NCBI GenBank assembly: GCA_902761685.1
Contig: CACWLI010000031.1
Coordinates: 1-7,695 of the forward strand
Direction: 5' to 3'
DNA length: 7,695 bases
DNA from: an uncultured Erysipelotrichaceae bacterium
GTDB taxonomy: Bacteria; Bacillota_I; Bacilli_A; RF39; UBA660
Part shown: piece after piece, positions 1 through 6,587 of the stretch
Layout: the number at the start of each line of letters is the position of its first letter
How positions within the stretch are numbered: the first letter of the stretch is position 1
The notes under the pieces: model-generated
Databases searched by the model: none
What the model was told of the DNA's origin: nothing
What the model saw: only the letters and a program-made list of their open reading frames with translations
Translations under genes and position numbers: made by a program

Positions 1-20
1 TTTTGATATTCCGTCCGTTT

Positions 21-47
21 AAGTCGAGAGTAAAATCTCGATTTTTT
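21..47 (+). terminator. Rho-independent terminator of an upstream gene outside the window
   Basis: A 9-pair stem (21-29 with 36-44, core CGAGA/TCTCG, one G-T wobble) encloses the 6-base loop GTAAAA. A T-run at 42-47 overlaps the 3' arm. This is the usual form of an intrinsic terminator reading rightward, so a plus-strand gene probably ends just left of the window. The hydrolase promoter begins two bases after the T-run, which separates the two transcription units. Confidence 0.7.
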
Positions 48-48
48 G

Positions 49-57
49 TGGTATAAT
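49..57 (+). promoter_or_regulatory. Extended -10 promoter of the hydrolase gene
   Basis: TGG followed by a perfect TATAAT (52-57) forms a TGn-TATAAT extended -10 element. No good -35 hexamer sits about 17 bases upstream, where the terminator stem lies; extended -10 promoters often do without one. Transcription would begin near 63-65, just before the ribosome binding site GGAGG at 68-72. This excludes the in-frame TTG at 46 as a start codon, because it lies upstream of the predicted transcript. Confidence 0.65.
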
Positions 58-78
58 ATTATGTGTTGGAGGGATAGA

Positions 79-846
79 ATGGAAGAAAAAGTATTAAAGA
101 ATACTTCAATTCATTATTGGATTAATGATGTAAAAGTTGATAATGCAATAGTATTTATTCATCCTGCTTTTGGAGATCATAGTTGCTTTGATACACAATT
201 AGACTATTTTAAAAATTATAGAATAATAACATTGGATTTAATTGGTCATGGTAAATCTATTGGAAAAGGAAAATTAGAAGATACTGCTTTATATATTAAA
301 CAAATAATGGAAGCAGAAAATATAAATAAAATTAATTTAGTTGGAATATCTATAGGTGCAGTTTTAGTTCAAGATTTCGCAAATAAATATCCTGAAATGG
401 TTTCATCATTAACTTGTATTGGTGGATATGATATAAATAATTTCACACAAGAATTACAAAAGGATACAGGATATGGACAAAAAAAAATGATGTTTAAAGC
501 GTTATTTTCTATAAAAGCATTTGCAGAAGATAATAAAAAGATTTCTGCTTATACTGAAGAAGCACAAGAGAAGTTTTATCAAATGAATCTTAGATTTAGG
601 AAAAGTTCATTTAGATATCTTGCCTCACTTGGCAAGATGATAAATAAATATCAGACAAAAGAAAGAAGTTATCCATTATTAATTGGTGTTGGAAACCATG
701 ATAATGAAATGGCTAAAAAAGCTTCTATGATTTGGTATGAATCTGAACCACAAAGTGAGTATGTAGAATTTGAAGGTGCTGGTCATATTGTTAATATGGA
801 TACACCAGAACAATTTAATAAAGTATTAAAAAAGGTAATTAGATAA
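79..846 (+). CDS. Alpha/beta-fold hydrolase (esterase/lactonase-like)
   Basis: A 255-residue cytoplasmic alpha/beta hydrolase. The start is ATG 79, with GGAGG at 68-72 six bases upstream. In order the sequence shows the oxyanion-side motif HPAFGDH at 28-34, a DLIGHGKS strand-turn at 53-60, the nucleophile elbow GISIG with Ser91, a helical lid at about 120-190, Asp208 in VGNHDNE and His236 in GAGHIVN. These supply a full Ser-Asp-His triad, so the enzyme should be active. There is no signal peptide or membrane segment. Substrate cannot be read from the sequence: family members include carboxylesterases, enol-lactonases and thioesterases. The gene has its own promoter and terminator and no close partner, so a link to the lipid operon to the right is not shown. 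Family assignment is secure; function beyond 'hydrolase' is not. Confidence 0.9.
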   Translation: MEEKVLKNTSIHYWINDVKVDNAIVFIHPAFGDHSCFDTQLDYFKNYRIITLDLIGHGKSIGKGKLEDTALYIKQIMEAENINKINLVGISIGAVLVQDFANKYPEMVSSLTCIGGYDINNFTQELQKDTGYGQKKMMFKALFSIKAFAEDNKKISAYTEEAQEKFYQMNLRFRKSSFRYLASLGKMINKYQTKERSYPLLIGVGNHDNEMAKKASMIWYESEPQSEYVEFEGAGHIVNMDTPEQFNKVLKKVIR

Positions 847-879
847 TAGTTCGAAAACTTTTGAGATTGCGATGAGTAG

Positions 880-907
880 AAGTTGGAGAAATCCAATTTC
901 TTTTTTT
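880..907 (+). terminator. Rho-independent terminator after the hydrolase gene
   Basis: An 8-pair stem (880-887 with 892-899, core TTGGA/TCCAA, one G-T wobble) is capped by a GAAA tetraloop of the stable GNRA class. It runs into a T-rich tail to 907 interrupted by one C. It lies about 35 bases after the hydrolase stop codon and ends that single-gene unit. Confidence 0.8.
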
Positions 908-954
908 AAATAATATTACGAACAAAAGGTTTTTCACAATATAGTAATAGTACA

Positions 955-986
955 AAAAGATTAGAATTAAAAACTCTAATCTTTTA
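955..986 (-). terminator. Terminator of the leftward TetR-family gene
   Basis: A perfect 11-pair stem (955-965 with 976-986) surrounds a 10-base AT-rich loop. Read on the minus strand, the outer arm ends in a run of five T (958-954), about 40 bases past the regulator's stop codon. On the plus strand the last four T are part of the stem and no further T-run follows, so it is best assigned to the minus strand, though it could also block leftover rightward transcription. Confidence 0.65.
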
Positions 987-1024
987 TGATAACTTTAAAC
1001 AAATTAGATTATTTTGAAAAAACA

Positions 1025-1508
1025 TTATATTTTTTCAGGTATTAATTTATCTATAAACCCTAGTAATTCTTCTTTATTATACTTTTCTTTACGAGTAAGC
1101 CATGACACGCAGACATTTATTAATCCCCCTGCATAGAACTTTACTAATATATCTAATGGTAATTCTGACTTCACAATATCATTATTATTTTTTAATCTTT
1201 CTAAAGATTCTCTTTCAATAACATCAATTAAAAAATCAACTAAAAATCCATTTCTATTATTTAAGAAAATAGCACTGTAAATATCTCTTTTTTCATCAAT
1301 ATGATCTATTAAAATGCTTAATAATTTCATAATATATTCTTTGGTATTTATATTATGTACATTATCCTCTAAATCTTTAAGTAAAGACATTTTTAAATCT
1401 TCAATAAAATCATCTAAGAGTTCATATTTATCTTCATAATGAGCATAGAATGTTGAACGATTTATTAGTGCTTCATCACAGATATCTTAAATCAGTTTTT
1501 TTATTCAT
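1025..1508 (-). pseudogene. TetR/AcrR-family transcriptional regulator, broken by an internal deletion
   Basis: The true start is ATG at 1508-1506, with GAGGTG (1520-1515) six bases upstream. This frame reads MNKKTDLRYL and then hits TGA TGA. A second frame, open from about 1486 to the stop at 1025, gives DICDEALINRSTFYAHYEDK, the end of a TetR N-terminal helix-turn-helix including its recognition helix, followed by a helical C-terminal ligand-binding domain. Roughly 30 residues normally lying between DLRY and DIC (helix 1 and most of helix 2) are missing and the two parts are out of frame. The joint falls in AAGATATC, which could serve both flanks, suggesting a deletion between short repeats. 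Internal ATG 1390 would give a 121-residue product without the DNA-binding part and has no good ribosome site. Intact, it would be about 190 residues and probably repressed itself and the divergent MMPL operon. Assembly error is the alternative explanation. Confidence 0.85.
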
Positions 1509-1526
1509 ATAAAACACCTCAAAATA

Positions 1527-1555
1527 ATTATAGAGCCAATTAAACAAAAAATCAA
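1527..1555 (-). promoter_or_regulatory. Promoter of the TetR-family gene
   Basis: On the minus strand, TTGATT (1555-1550) and a perfect TATAAT (1532-1527) are separated by exactly 17 bases, a good sigma-A-type arrangement. Transcription would start near 1520, which leaves a very short leader beginning at or just before the GAGGTG ribosome site. The 15-bp palindrome at 1560-1574 lies next to the -35 box. Confidence 0.5.
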
Positions 1556-1559
1556 ATAA

Positions 1560-1574
1560 CATACAAATTGTATG
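1560..1574. promoter_or_regulatory. 15-bp palindrome, candidate TetR-family operator
   Basis: CATACAA and TTGTATG form a perfect 7+7 inverted repeat around a central A. It lies between two divergent promoters, next to the -35 of the regulator gene, where TetR-family proteins typically bind. The right half-site TTGTATG recurs exactly at 1647-1653 in the second inverted repeat. Binding by the neighbouring regulator is an inference. Confidence 0.5.
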
Positions 1575-1603
1575 ATAAATATACATATATATTTTAAAAA
1601 ATG

Positions 1604-1633
1604 TTGGATATCATTCATTAATATTGTTATGTT
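1604..1633 (+). promoter_or_regulatory. Possible promoter of the MMPL operon
   Basis: A weak -35 (TTGGAT, 1604-1609) lies 18 bases from an extended -10 (TGT then TATGTT, 1628-1633). Transcription would begin near 1640, so the inverted repeat at 1647-1662 would cover the first transcribed bases. An alternative -10 is TACAAT at 1658-1663, closer to consensus but inside that repeat and leaving a leader of only about a dozen bases. Neither has a strong -35, so the exact promoter is uncertain. Confidence 0.35.
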
Positions 1634-1646
1634 GTGGTAATTTTAT

Positions 1647-1662
1647 TTGTATGGTAATACAA
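1647..1662. promoter_or_regulatory. Second inverted repeat, candidate operator before the MMPL gene
   Basis: TTGTAT and ATACAA form an inverted repeat with 6-bp arms around GGTA, ten bases before the GAGGTG ribosome site of the MMPL gene. The half-site is the same as in the palindrome at 1560-1574; the two centres are about 87 bp apart. Position between the promoter and ribosome site suits a repressor site. A small mRNA hairpin is a less likely alternative, since the stem is short and AT-rich. Confidence 0.45.
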
Positions 1663-1682
1663 TCTATTAGCGAGGTGAAAGA

Positions 1683-3755
1683 ATGAATAAGTTTTCTAAC
1701 TTTGTAGTAAAAAACAAAAAAATTATTTTTATCATCAGTTTATTATTGCTAATTCCCTCAATAATTGGCTTATTAGCAACAAAAACCAATTATGATATTT
1801 TAGTATATTTACCCAGTGATATTGAGACTTTAAGAGGTCAAAATATTTTAAAAGATGATTTTAAAATGGGAGCATTTTCTGTATCTTTAGTAGATAATGA
1901 TGTTAGTGATGAAGAATTGATTGCTTTGGAAAATGATATAAGAGAAATCGAGTGCGTTAATGATGTAGTTAGCATTAATGACATTACGGGTACAACTATT
2001 CCTTTAGAAATACTCCCACAAAATTTACTTAACAAAGTTACAAGTAATGATTCTAAATTATTACTTATAACATTTAAGACTGGAACGAGTGATGAAGAAA
2101 CGGCTAATGGAGTAAAAGCGATAAAAGAATTATCTAAGAATATTAAAGTTGGTGGCATGAGTGCTATGTCATTAGATATGAGAAGACTGGTTGAAAGTCA
2201 AACTTTCACTTATGTTTTATTAGCAGTTCTTTGTTGTTTAACAGTATTAATGATTTCGTTAGATTCATATATTGTTCCATTATTGCTTCTTGCCAATATT
2301 GGAATATCAATATTATTTAATATGGGAACAAATGTCTTTTTAGGAGAAATATCTTATATTACTAAAGCAATAGCAGCAGTACTTCAATTAGGAGTAACAA
2401 CTGACTTTTCTATATTCTTATATCATAAATATGAAGCGGCAAAGAAAAATAAAAAGACTAATGATGAAGCCATGAAAGAAGCAATTAATGAGACTATGAC
2501 TTCAGTAATTGGATCTTCACTTACAACGATTGCAGGTTTTTTAGCCCTTTGTAGTATGAAATTTGGTTTAGGAAAAGATATTGGTATTGTTATGGCTAAA
2601 GGTGTAGTATTTGGAGTTATTACAGTACTTACAGTTTATCCATCTATATTGCTATTATTTGATAAGTTTATTCAAAAAACAAAGCATAAACCAATAATTC
2701 CTAAATTTAGATTTATTAAACCAATTATTACTAAGAGATATAAATGGATATTTATAATTTTCTTAATAATGTTAATACCTGCATATTTATCTCAAAGAAA
2801 AACAGAAGTTTATTATAATCTGGATAAAAGTATTCCTGAAAACTATGATTACAGTATTGTAAGTAAAAAATTAAAAGATGAATATGGATTGATAACTCAA
2901 TCGATAGTTTTGATTGATGCAAATATGGATTCTAAAGATATAAATAGTATGATTGATGAAATAAATGAAATAGATGGTATTGATAATGTTATTTCGTCTA
3001 ATTTATTAACTAAATATGGAATATCTAGTACAGTGATTCCATCTAAAATAAGAAAAGTATTAGAAGCAGATAATTATAAATTAATCTTAATTAATTCAAA
3101 TTATGAACTAGCGACTGATGAATTAAATAGTCAAATAAAAGAGATAAATAAGATAATTAAGAAATATGATAGTAAGGCAATTTTAGCTGGTGAAGGACCT
3201 TTAATGAATGATTTGGTAGAAATAACAGCTATTGACTTAAAAAATGTTAATTATGTATCAATTGGTGTAATTTTCTTAATTATGTTCTTTGTACTTAGAT
3301 CAATTAGTTTACCAATATTACTTGTAACATCAATCGAATTTGCCATATTTATAAATATGGGTATTCCATATTGGAATGGTACTAGTATTCCATTTGTTTC
3401 TTCAATTGTAATAGGTACTATTCAACTTGGAGCAACAATCGATTATGCAATATTACTTACTACAAAATATTTAGAAGAAAGAAAAAGAGGTAAAAATAAA
3501 ATAAATGGGGTGGAAGAGGCATTGGAATCATCTGTATCATCAATTTTTGTTAGTGCTATGTGCTTCTTTGGGGCAACCTTTGGAGTATTTATGGTTTCAA
3601 AAATTGATATGATTAGTTCATTATGCTTACTTATGGCTAGAGGAGCCATTATTAGTATGTTAGTTGTTATGTTTATTGTTCCTAGTGTATTATTAGTTTT
3701 CGATAAATTAATAATAAAAACAACATTAGGATTTAAGAAAGGAAAGTTAGCATGA
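1683..3755 (+). CDS. MMPL/RND-family membrane transporter
   Basis: A 690-residue polytopic membrane protein of the MMPL branch of the RND superfamily, whose members usually move lipids or hydrophobic compounds using the proton gradient. Start ATG 1683 has GAGGTG at 1672-1677. It has the duplicated layout: TM1 (about 13-33), extracytoplasmic domain (35-170), five TM segments (175-328), then TM7 (354-370), a second outer domain (372-520) and five more TM segments (522-677). Each half has the family's mid-membrane motif: LGVTTDFSIFLYHKY (236-250) and LGATIDYAILLTTKY (582-596), with D241 and D587 as likely proton-relay residues. Where mycobacterial MmpL3 has Asp-Tyr in both halves, the first half here has Asp-Phe. 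The basic C-tail is short, with no large cytoplasmic domain. It is first in the operon and its TGA stop overlaps the next ATG (ATGA), implying coupled translation. Family is firm; the cargo is not known. Confidence 0.92.
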   Translation: MNKFSNFVVKNKKIIFIISLLLLIPSIIGLLATKTNYDILVYLPSDIETLRGQNILKDDFKMGAFSVSLVDNDVSDEELIALENDIREIECVNDVVSINDITGTTIPLEILPQNLLNKVTSNDSKLLLITFKTGTSDEETANGVKAIKELSKNIKVGGMSAMSLDMRRLVESQTFTYVLLAVLCCLTVLMISLDSYIVPLLLLANIGISILFNMGTNVFLGEISYITKAIAAVLQLGVTTDFSIFLYHKYEAAKKNKKTNDEAMKEAINETMTSVIGSSLTTIAGFLALCSMKFGLGKDIGIVMAKGVVFGVITVLTVYPSILLLFDKFIQKTKHKPIIPKFRFIKPIITKRYKWIFIIFLIMLIPAYLSQRKTEVYYNLDKSIPENYDYSIVSKKLKDEYGLITQSIVLIDANMDSKDINSMIDEINEIDGIDNVISSNLLTKYGISSTVIPSKIRKVLEADNYKLILINSNYELATDELNSQIKEINKIIKKYDSKAILAGEGPLMNDLVEITAIDLKNVNYVSIGVIFLIMFFVLRSISLPILLVTSIEFAIFINMGIPYWNGTSIPFVSSIVIGTIQLGATIDYAILLTTKYLEERKRGKNKINGVEEALESSVSSIFVSAMCFFGATFGVFMVSKIDMISSLCLLMARGAIISMLVVMFIVPSVLLVFDKLIIKTTLGFKKGKLA

Positions 3756-5275
3756 AAAAAGTATTAAAAAAATTATTAGCTTATATATTAATTGCTTGTG
3801 AGTTATTTCAAGTAACAGGAGTTTATGCACTCACAAAAGATGAAAGCATATATGTTCGTCTTGAAGAAGATGGAAAAGTAAATAATGCCATAGCATCAGA
3901 GCATTTGTATAATTTTTCTGACAAAAAAGTCCTAGATAAAACAAATTTATTTGATATTAAAAATTTAAATGATAATAGTAAATTTAGTCAAAATGATAAT
4001 AAGTTAATATGGGAAACAAGTGGTAGTGATATCTATTATCAAGGAACCTATAAAAAAGATTTGCCAATAAGTATTGAGGTTAAATATTATCTTAATGGTA
4101 AAGAACAAAAAGTAGATAATATTTTAGGTAAAAAAGGTAATATTAAAATAGTATTAAATTATAAAAATAATTATAAGAAAAAATATAACATTAATGGAGC
4201 GCCAGAAGATATATATGTTCCTTATATGATTATTACAACAACTATTCTAAATAATGCTGATAATAAGAATATAAAAGTTACTAATGGTAGAGTTGTCGAT
4301 AATGGGGTTAGTCAGGTTGTAATTGCGTTATCTTCTCCTGGCATAGATGAATCATTAAATATTAATGATTTAAAAAGTATGAATAAAGTTGAAATTAGCT
4401 ATGATACTGATAATTTTGAATTAAATCCAATATACTCAGTTGCTACTACTGATGCATTTGAAGAAAGTAATTTAAATGTATTTAACGAAGTAAATAGTTT
4501 ATATAATAACATTAATGAATTACAAAGTAATATGGATAAAATTGTTAATGCATCTAAACAATTAAGCGATGGATCTGATGCTGTTAATGCAGGTATCACT
4601 GAACTAAATAATAATGTTAAAACATTAGTTAGCAAATATAATTATTATCGAAATCAAGATATTGAAGAATTAAAACAAGAGCTAAATCAAATAGTAGATG
4701 AAAACATTGATGATATTATTGCTTCTTTTAAATTTGAAGAAACAATATCTAGTGTTTTAAAAGAACATAAAAAAGATATTGCAAAAGCAACAATTAAAAA
4801 TACTCAAATAGTAGTTGAAGAAAAAATTAAAGATGTAGTTAATAATATTGATATTAACCAAATAAGTGCAGAAGTTTTACAAAATGAATTAAACAATTTA
4901 TTAAGTAATAATAATGAACTAGATAATATGATTAAGTCATTAAAGGAATCAATTAATAACCATCTAAGTACAATAATTACCGAAGAACTAAATAGCATAA
5001 ATGATGATATTAGTAATAGTATAACAAAACAAGATATTGAAGCAATTGCTAATGAATATGGTGTAAGCTATGAACAAGCAGAAGGAATTGCTAATGCAAC
5101 TTTAGGTAAAGTAAAAGAAAAAGTAAATAGTGATAGTATTATTAATAGTGTCCTTACTAAAATAAATGAGGATAATTATACTAATAGTTTAGTTAAAGAA
5201 TATATTAATAATTTAAATAATAAAATAAAAAATAGTTTAAATGATAAAGAATTTTTAAAACAATATGAAATATAA
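3752..5275 (+). CDS. Secreted helical protein paired with MMPL, N-terminal part (frameshifted)
   Basis: 507 residues, the front part of a protein that appears to continue in the next frame from about 5259. ATG 3752 overlaps the MMPL stop, with AAAGGA at 3738-3743. Residues 1-26 form a signal peptide (KKVLKK, then a hydrophobic stretch to VYA), probably cut before LTKDE; LIAC at 13-16 resembles a lipobox but sits very early. Residues about 30-230 look beta-rich, with ETSGSDIYYQGTYKKDLPIS at 88-107 and IYSVAT at 227-232. From 235 on the chain is almost all helix, with a Leu/Gly-spaced pattern at 271-286 (LSDGSDAVNAGITEL) and then long Asn/Glu/Lys/Ile-rich helices. From memory, Firmicutes secreted proteins beginning ALTKDE with Leu-Gly heptads and YhgE/Pip-like helices often sit beside MMPL genes. 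The likely role is an extracytoplasmic partner of the transporter. Without its C-terminal part the product may be non-functional. Confidence 0.75.
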   Translation: MKKVLKKLLAYILIACELFQVTGVYALTKDESIYVRLEEDGKVNNAIASEHLYNFSDKKVLDKTNLFDIKNLNDNSKFSQNDNKLIWETSGSDIYYQGTYKKDLPISIEVKYYLNGKEQKVDNILGKKGNIKIVLNYKNNYKKKYNINGAPEDIYVPYMIITTTILNNADNKNIKVTNGRVVDNGVSQVVIALSSPGIDESLNINDLKSMNKVEISYDTDNFELNPIYSVATTDAFEESNLNVFNEVNSLYNNINELQSNMDKIVNASKQLSDGSDAVNAGITELNNNVKTLVSKYNYYRNQDIEELKQELNQIVDENIDDIIASFKFEETISSVLKEHKKDIAKATIKNTQIVVEEKIKDVVNNIDINQISAEVLQNELNNLLSNNNELDNMIKSLKESINNHLSTIITEELNSINDDISNSITKQDIEAIANEYGVSYEQAEGIANATLGKVKEKVNSDSIINSVLTKINEDNYTNSLVKEYINNLNNKIKNSLNDKEFLKQYEI

Positions 5276-5804
5276 TACTGAATTTGTAGAGAATTATATT
5301 GATAGCGTTGTAGATGAAATAATAGATAAAACTATTAATGAATTGGGTAGTACATATACTAAAGAAGTAGTTAAAAAAACTATCAATGAACAAATTACTA
5401 AAGAAAATATTGAAAGTAAATTTGGAGATAGACTTAATAATTTGGATAGTGCTATTAATAATTTATCTACTGGAATGGAAAAACTTAATAATGGATCATC
5501 TTTAGTAGCAAATGGTAATAAAGAACTATCTAAGGGACTTGAACAATATAATAAGTTAGGAATTAATAAAATAAGTAACATTGTTAATGGAAAAGTTAAA
5601 TCCATTCAAAAGAGACTAGAATCTATTATTGATTTAAGTAATGAATATGGATTGTTAGATGAAAAAAATGATGATGTTAGTGGAAAATCAAAAATGATAT
5701 TTATGATTGATTCAAAAACAAAATCAGATGAGATTAAGGTTGAAAGTAAAAAAGAAGAGTCACAAAAAACATTGTGGGATAAAATAAAAGGTTTATTTAA
5801 CTAA
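5265..5804 (+). CDS. C-terminal part of the same MMPL-associated helical protein (frameshifted fragment)
   Basis: A 179-residue frame, +1 relative to the preceding one and overlapping its end by 11 bases. ATG 5265 has no recognisable ribosome site, and the chain starts in mid-helix with the same Asn/Glu/Lys/Ile composition as the end of the upstream frame. Residues 58-95 repeat the Leu/Gly spacing seen before the helical region (LSTGMEKLNNGSSLVANG and LSKGLEQY), 110-128 is another helix, then a short hydrophobic strand SKMIFMIDSKT (142-152), a charged linker and an amphipathic end LWDKIKGLFN that may touch the membrane. Removing one A from the AAAA run at 5257-5260 joins the frames without a stop, giving a protein of about 680 residues. 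I therefore read it as a piece of one gene. Reinitiation after the upstream stop, giving two subunits, is possible but less likely. Confidence 0.65.
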   Translation: MKYNTEFVENYIDSVVDEIIDKTINELGSTYTKEVVKKTINEQITKENIESKFGDRLNNLDSAINNLSTGMEKLNNGSSLVANGNKELSKGLEQYNKLGINKISNIVNGKVKSIQKRLESIIDLSNEYGLLDEKNDDVSGKSKMIFMIDSKTKSDEIKVESKKEESQKTLWDKIKGLFN

Positions 5805-5825
5805 AAATAATAGGTGGTAGAGCTG

Positions 5826-6587
5826 GTGAATAAAGCAGTAGAAAAGAATTATAAAAAAAATGATTATATGAATATAAAAGATGATACTGAAGTAGTAAAA
5901 AATTGGGAACCATTGAGATTTGAAATTTCTGATAATTATAAATATGTTTCAAAAAATAAAGTATTTAATATTATTTCTAATGTAATTTCCTTTTTTGTTA
6001 TGATAATTCTAACTTTATTTAATAAATTTGTTTATGGATATAAAGTAATTAATAAGAAAAACATTGTAAAAAATGGCGGATTTGTAAGTATATCAAATCA
6101 TATACATTATATGGATTGCACTTTTATTGGTTTAACATATTATCCTCATAGAGTATATTATCCAACATTAGCAAGTAATTTTAAAATACCGGTTATTAGG
6201 CATATAATAAAAATATTGTATGCTATTCCTATTCCCAAACGAGATAATCAAAAAATAATATTTTATAATGAAATTAATAAGTTGTTAAGGAATGGAAAAA
6301 TAGTTCAAATGTACCCTGAAGGATCGCTATGGCCTTATTATGATAAAATTAGAAATTTTAAATATGGAGCATTTAAAATGGCAGTTGAAGCAAATGTACC
6401 TATTCAACCAATAGTATTTAAATACGTAAATAAGTGGTATAAAAGAAAACCAGCAATTGTTTGTGAAGTCTTAAAACCAATATATCCCAATAACAAATTA
6501 AAAAAAGAAGAAAGAATAAAAGATTTAAAGAATCGTTCTTTAAAAGAGATGAGGAAAAGTAGTGAAAATATTAATATTATCTTGTAA
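5826..6587 (+). CDS. PlsC-like lysophospholipid/glycerolipid acyltransferase
   Basis: A 253-residue membrane-associated acyltransferase of the PlsC (LPLAT) superfamily, which transfers fatty acyl groups to lysophosphatidic acid or related lipid acceptors. I choose GTG 5826, eight bases after AGGTGG (5812-5817). The in-frame GTG at 5814 lies inside that ribosome site. A hydrophobic segment (about 46-70) precedes the catalytic motif NHIHYMD with His92 and Asp97 (HX4D). Further motifs are a basic patch PIPKRD (136-141), the acceptor-binding YPEGS (163-167) and VPIQPIVF (191-198). The segment after EGS is LWPYYDKIRNFKYGAF instead of the common EGTRS, so Arg is replaced by an aromatic-rich stretch. 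That resembles a Firmicutes subgroup I recall and may mean a different acceptor. It sits 21 bases after the helical protein and its end overlaps the glycosyltransferase gene by 26 bases. Superfamily is firm; substrate is inferred. Confidence 0.88.
   Translation: MNKAVEKNYKKNDYMNIKDDTEVVKNWEPLRFEISDNYKYVSKNKVFNIISNVISFFVMIILTLFNKFVYGYKVINKKNIVKNGGFVSISNHIHYMDCTFIGLTYYPHRVYYPTLASNFKIPVIRHIIKILYAIPIPKRDNQKIIFYNEINKLLRNGKIVQMYPEGSLWPYYDKIRNFKYGAFKMAVEANVPIQPIVFKYVNKWYKRKPAIVCEVLKPIYPNNKLKKEERIKDLKNRSLKEMRKSSENINIIL

Noticed and set aside
46..78. TTG 46 as an upstream in-frame start of the hydrolase, adding 11 residues
   Set aside because: It lies upstream of the -10 box, so it would not be transcribed from that promoter, and it has no ribosome site; ATG 79 has GGAGG at proper distance.
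1838..2158. Minus-strand open frames inside the MMPL, helical-protein and glycosyltransferase genes (for example 1838-2158, 4399-4635, 5294-5605, 7005-7289)
   Set aside because: They are antisense to convincing genes, have low-complexity Leu/Ser/Ile composition with no recognisable domain, and no gene-like context.
3753..3755. Mycoplasma-type code (TGA as Trp)
   Set aside because: Trp is encoded by TGG in the genes, and TGA forms the ATGA stop/start overlap between the pump and its partner, as in standard bacterial genes.
3788..3799. Lipobox LIAC making the helical protein a lipoprotein
   Set aside because: The Cys is at residue 16, early for a lipoprotein signal, and a normal signal-peptidase I site (VYA before LTKDE) follows; kept only as an alternative.
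5250..5275. Programmed ribosomal frameshift joining the two helical-protein frames
   Set aside because: The downstream frame is +1; the local TTT TTA AAA C resembles a -1 slippery site, which would lead into the wrong frame, and I see no stimulatory hairpin or internal Shine-Dalgarno site.
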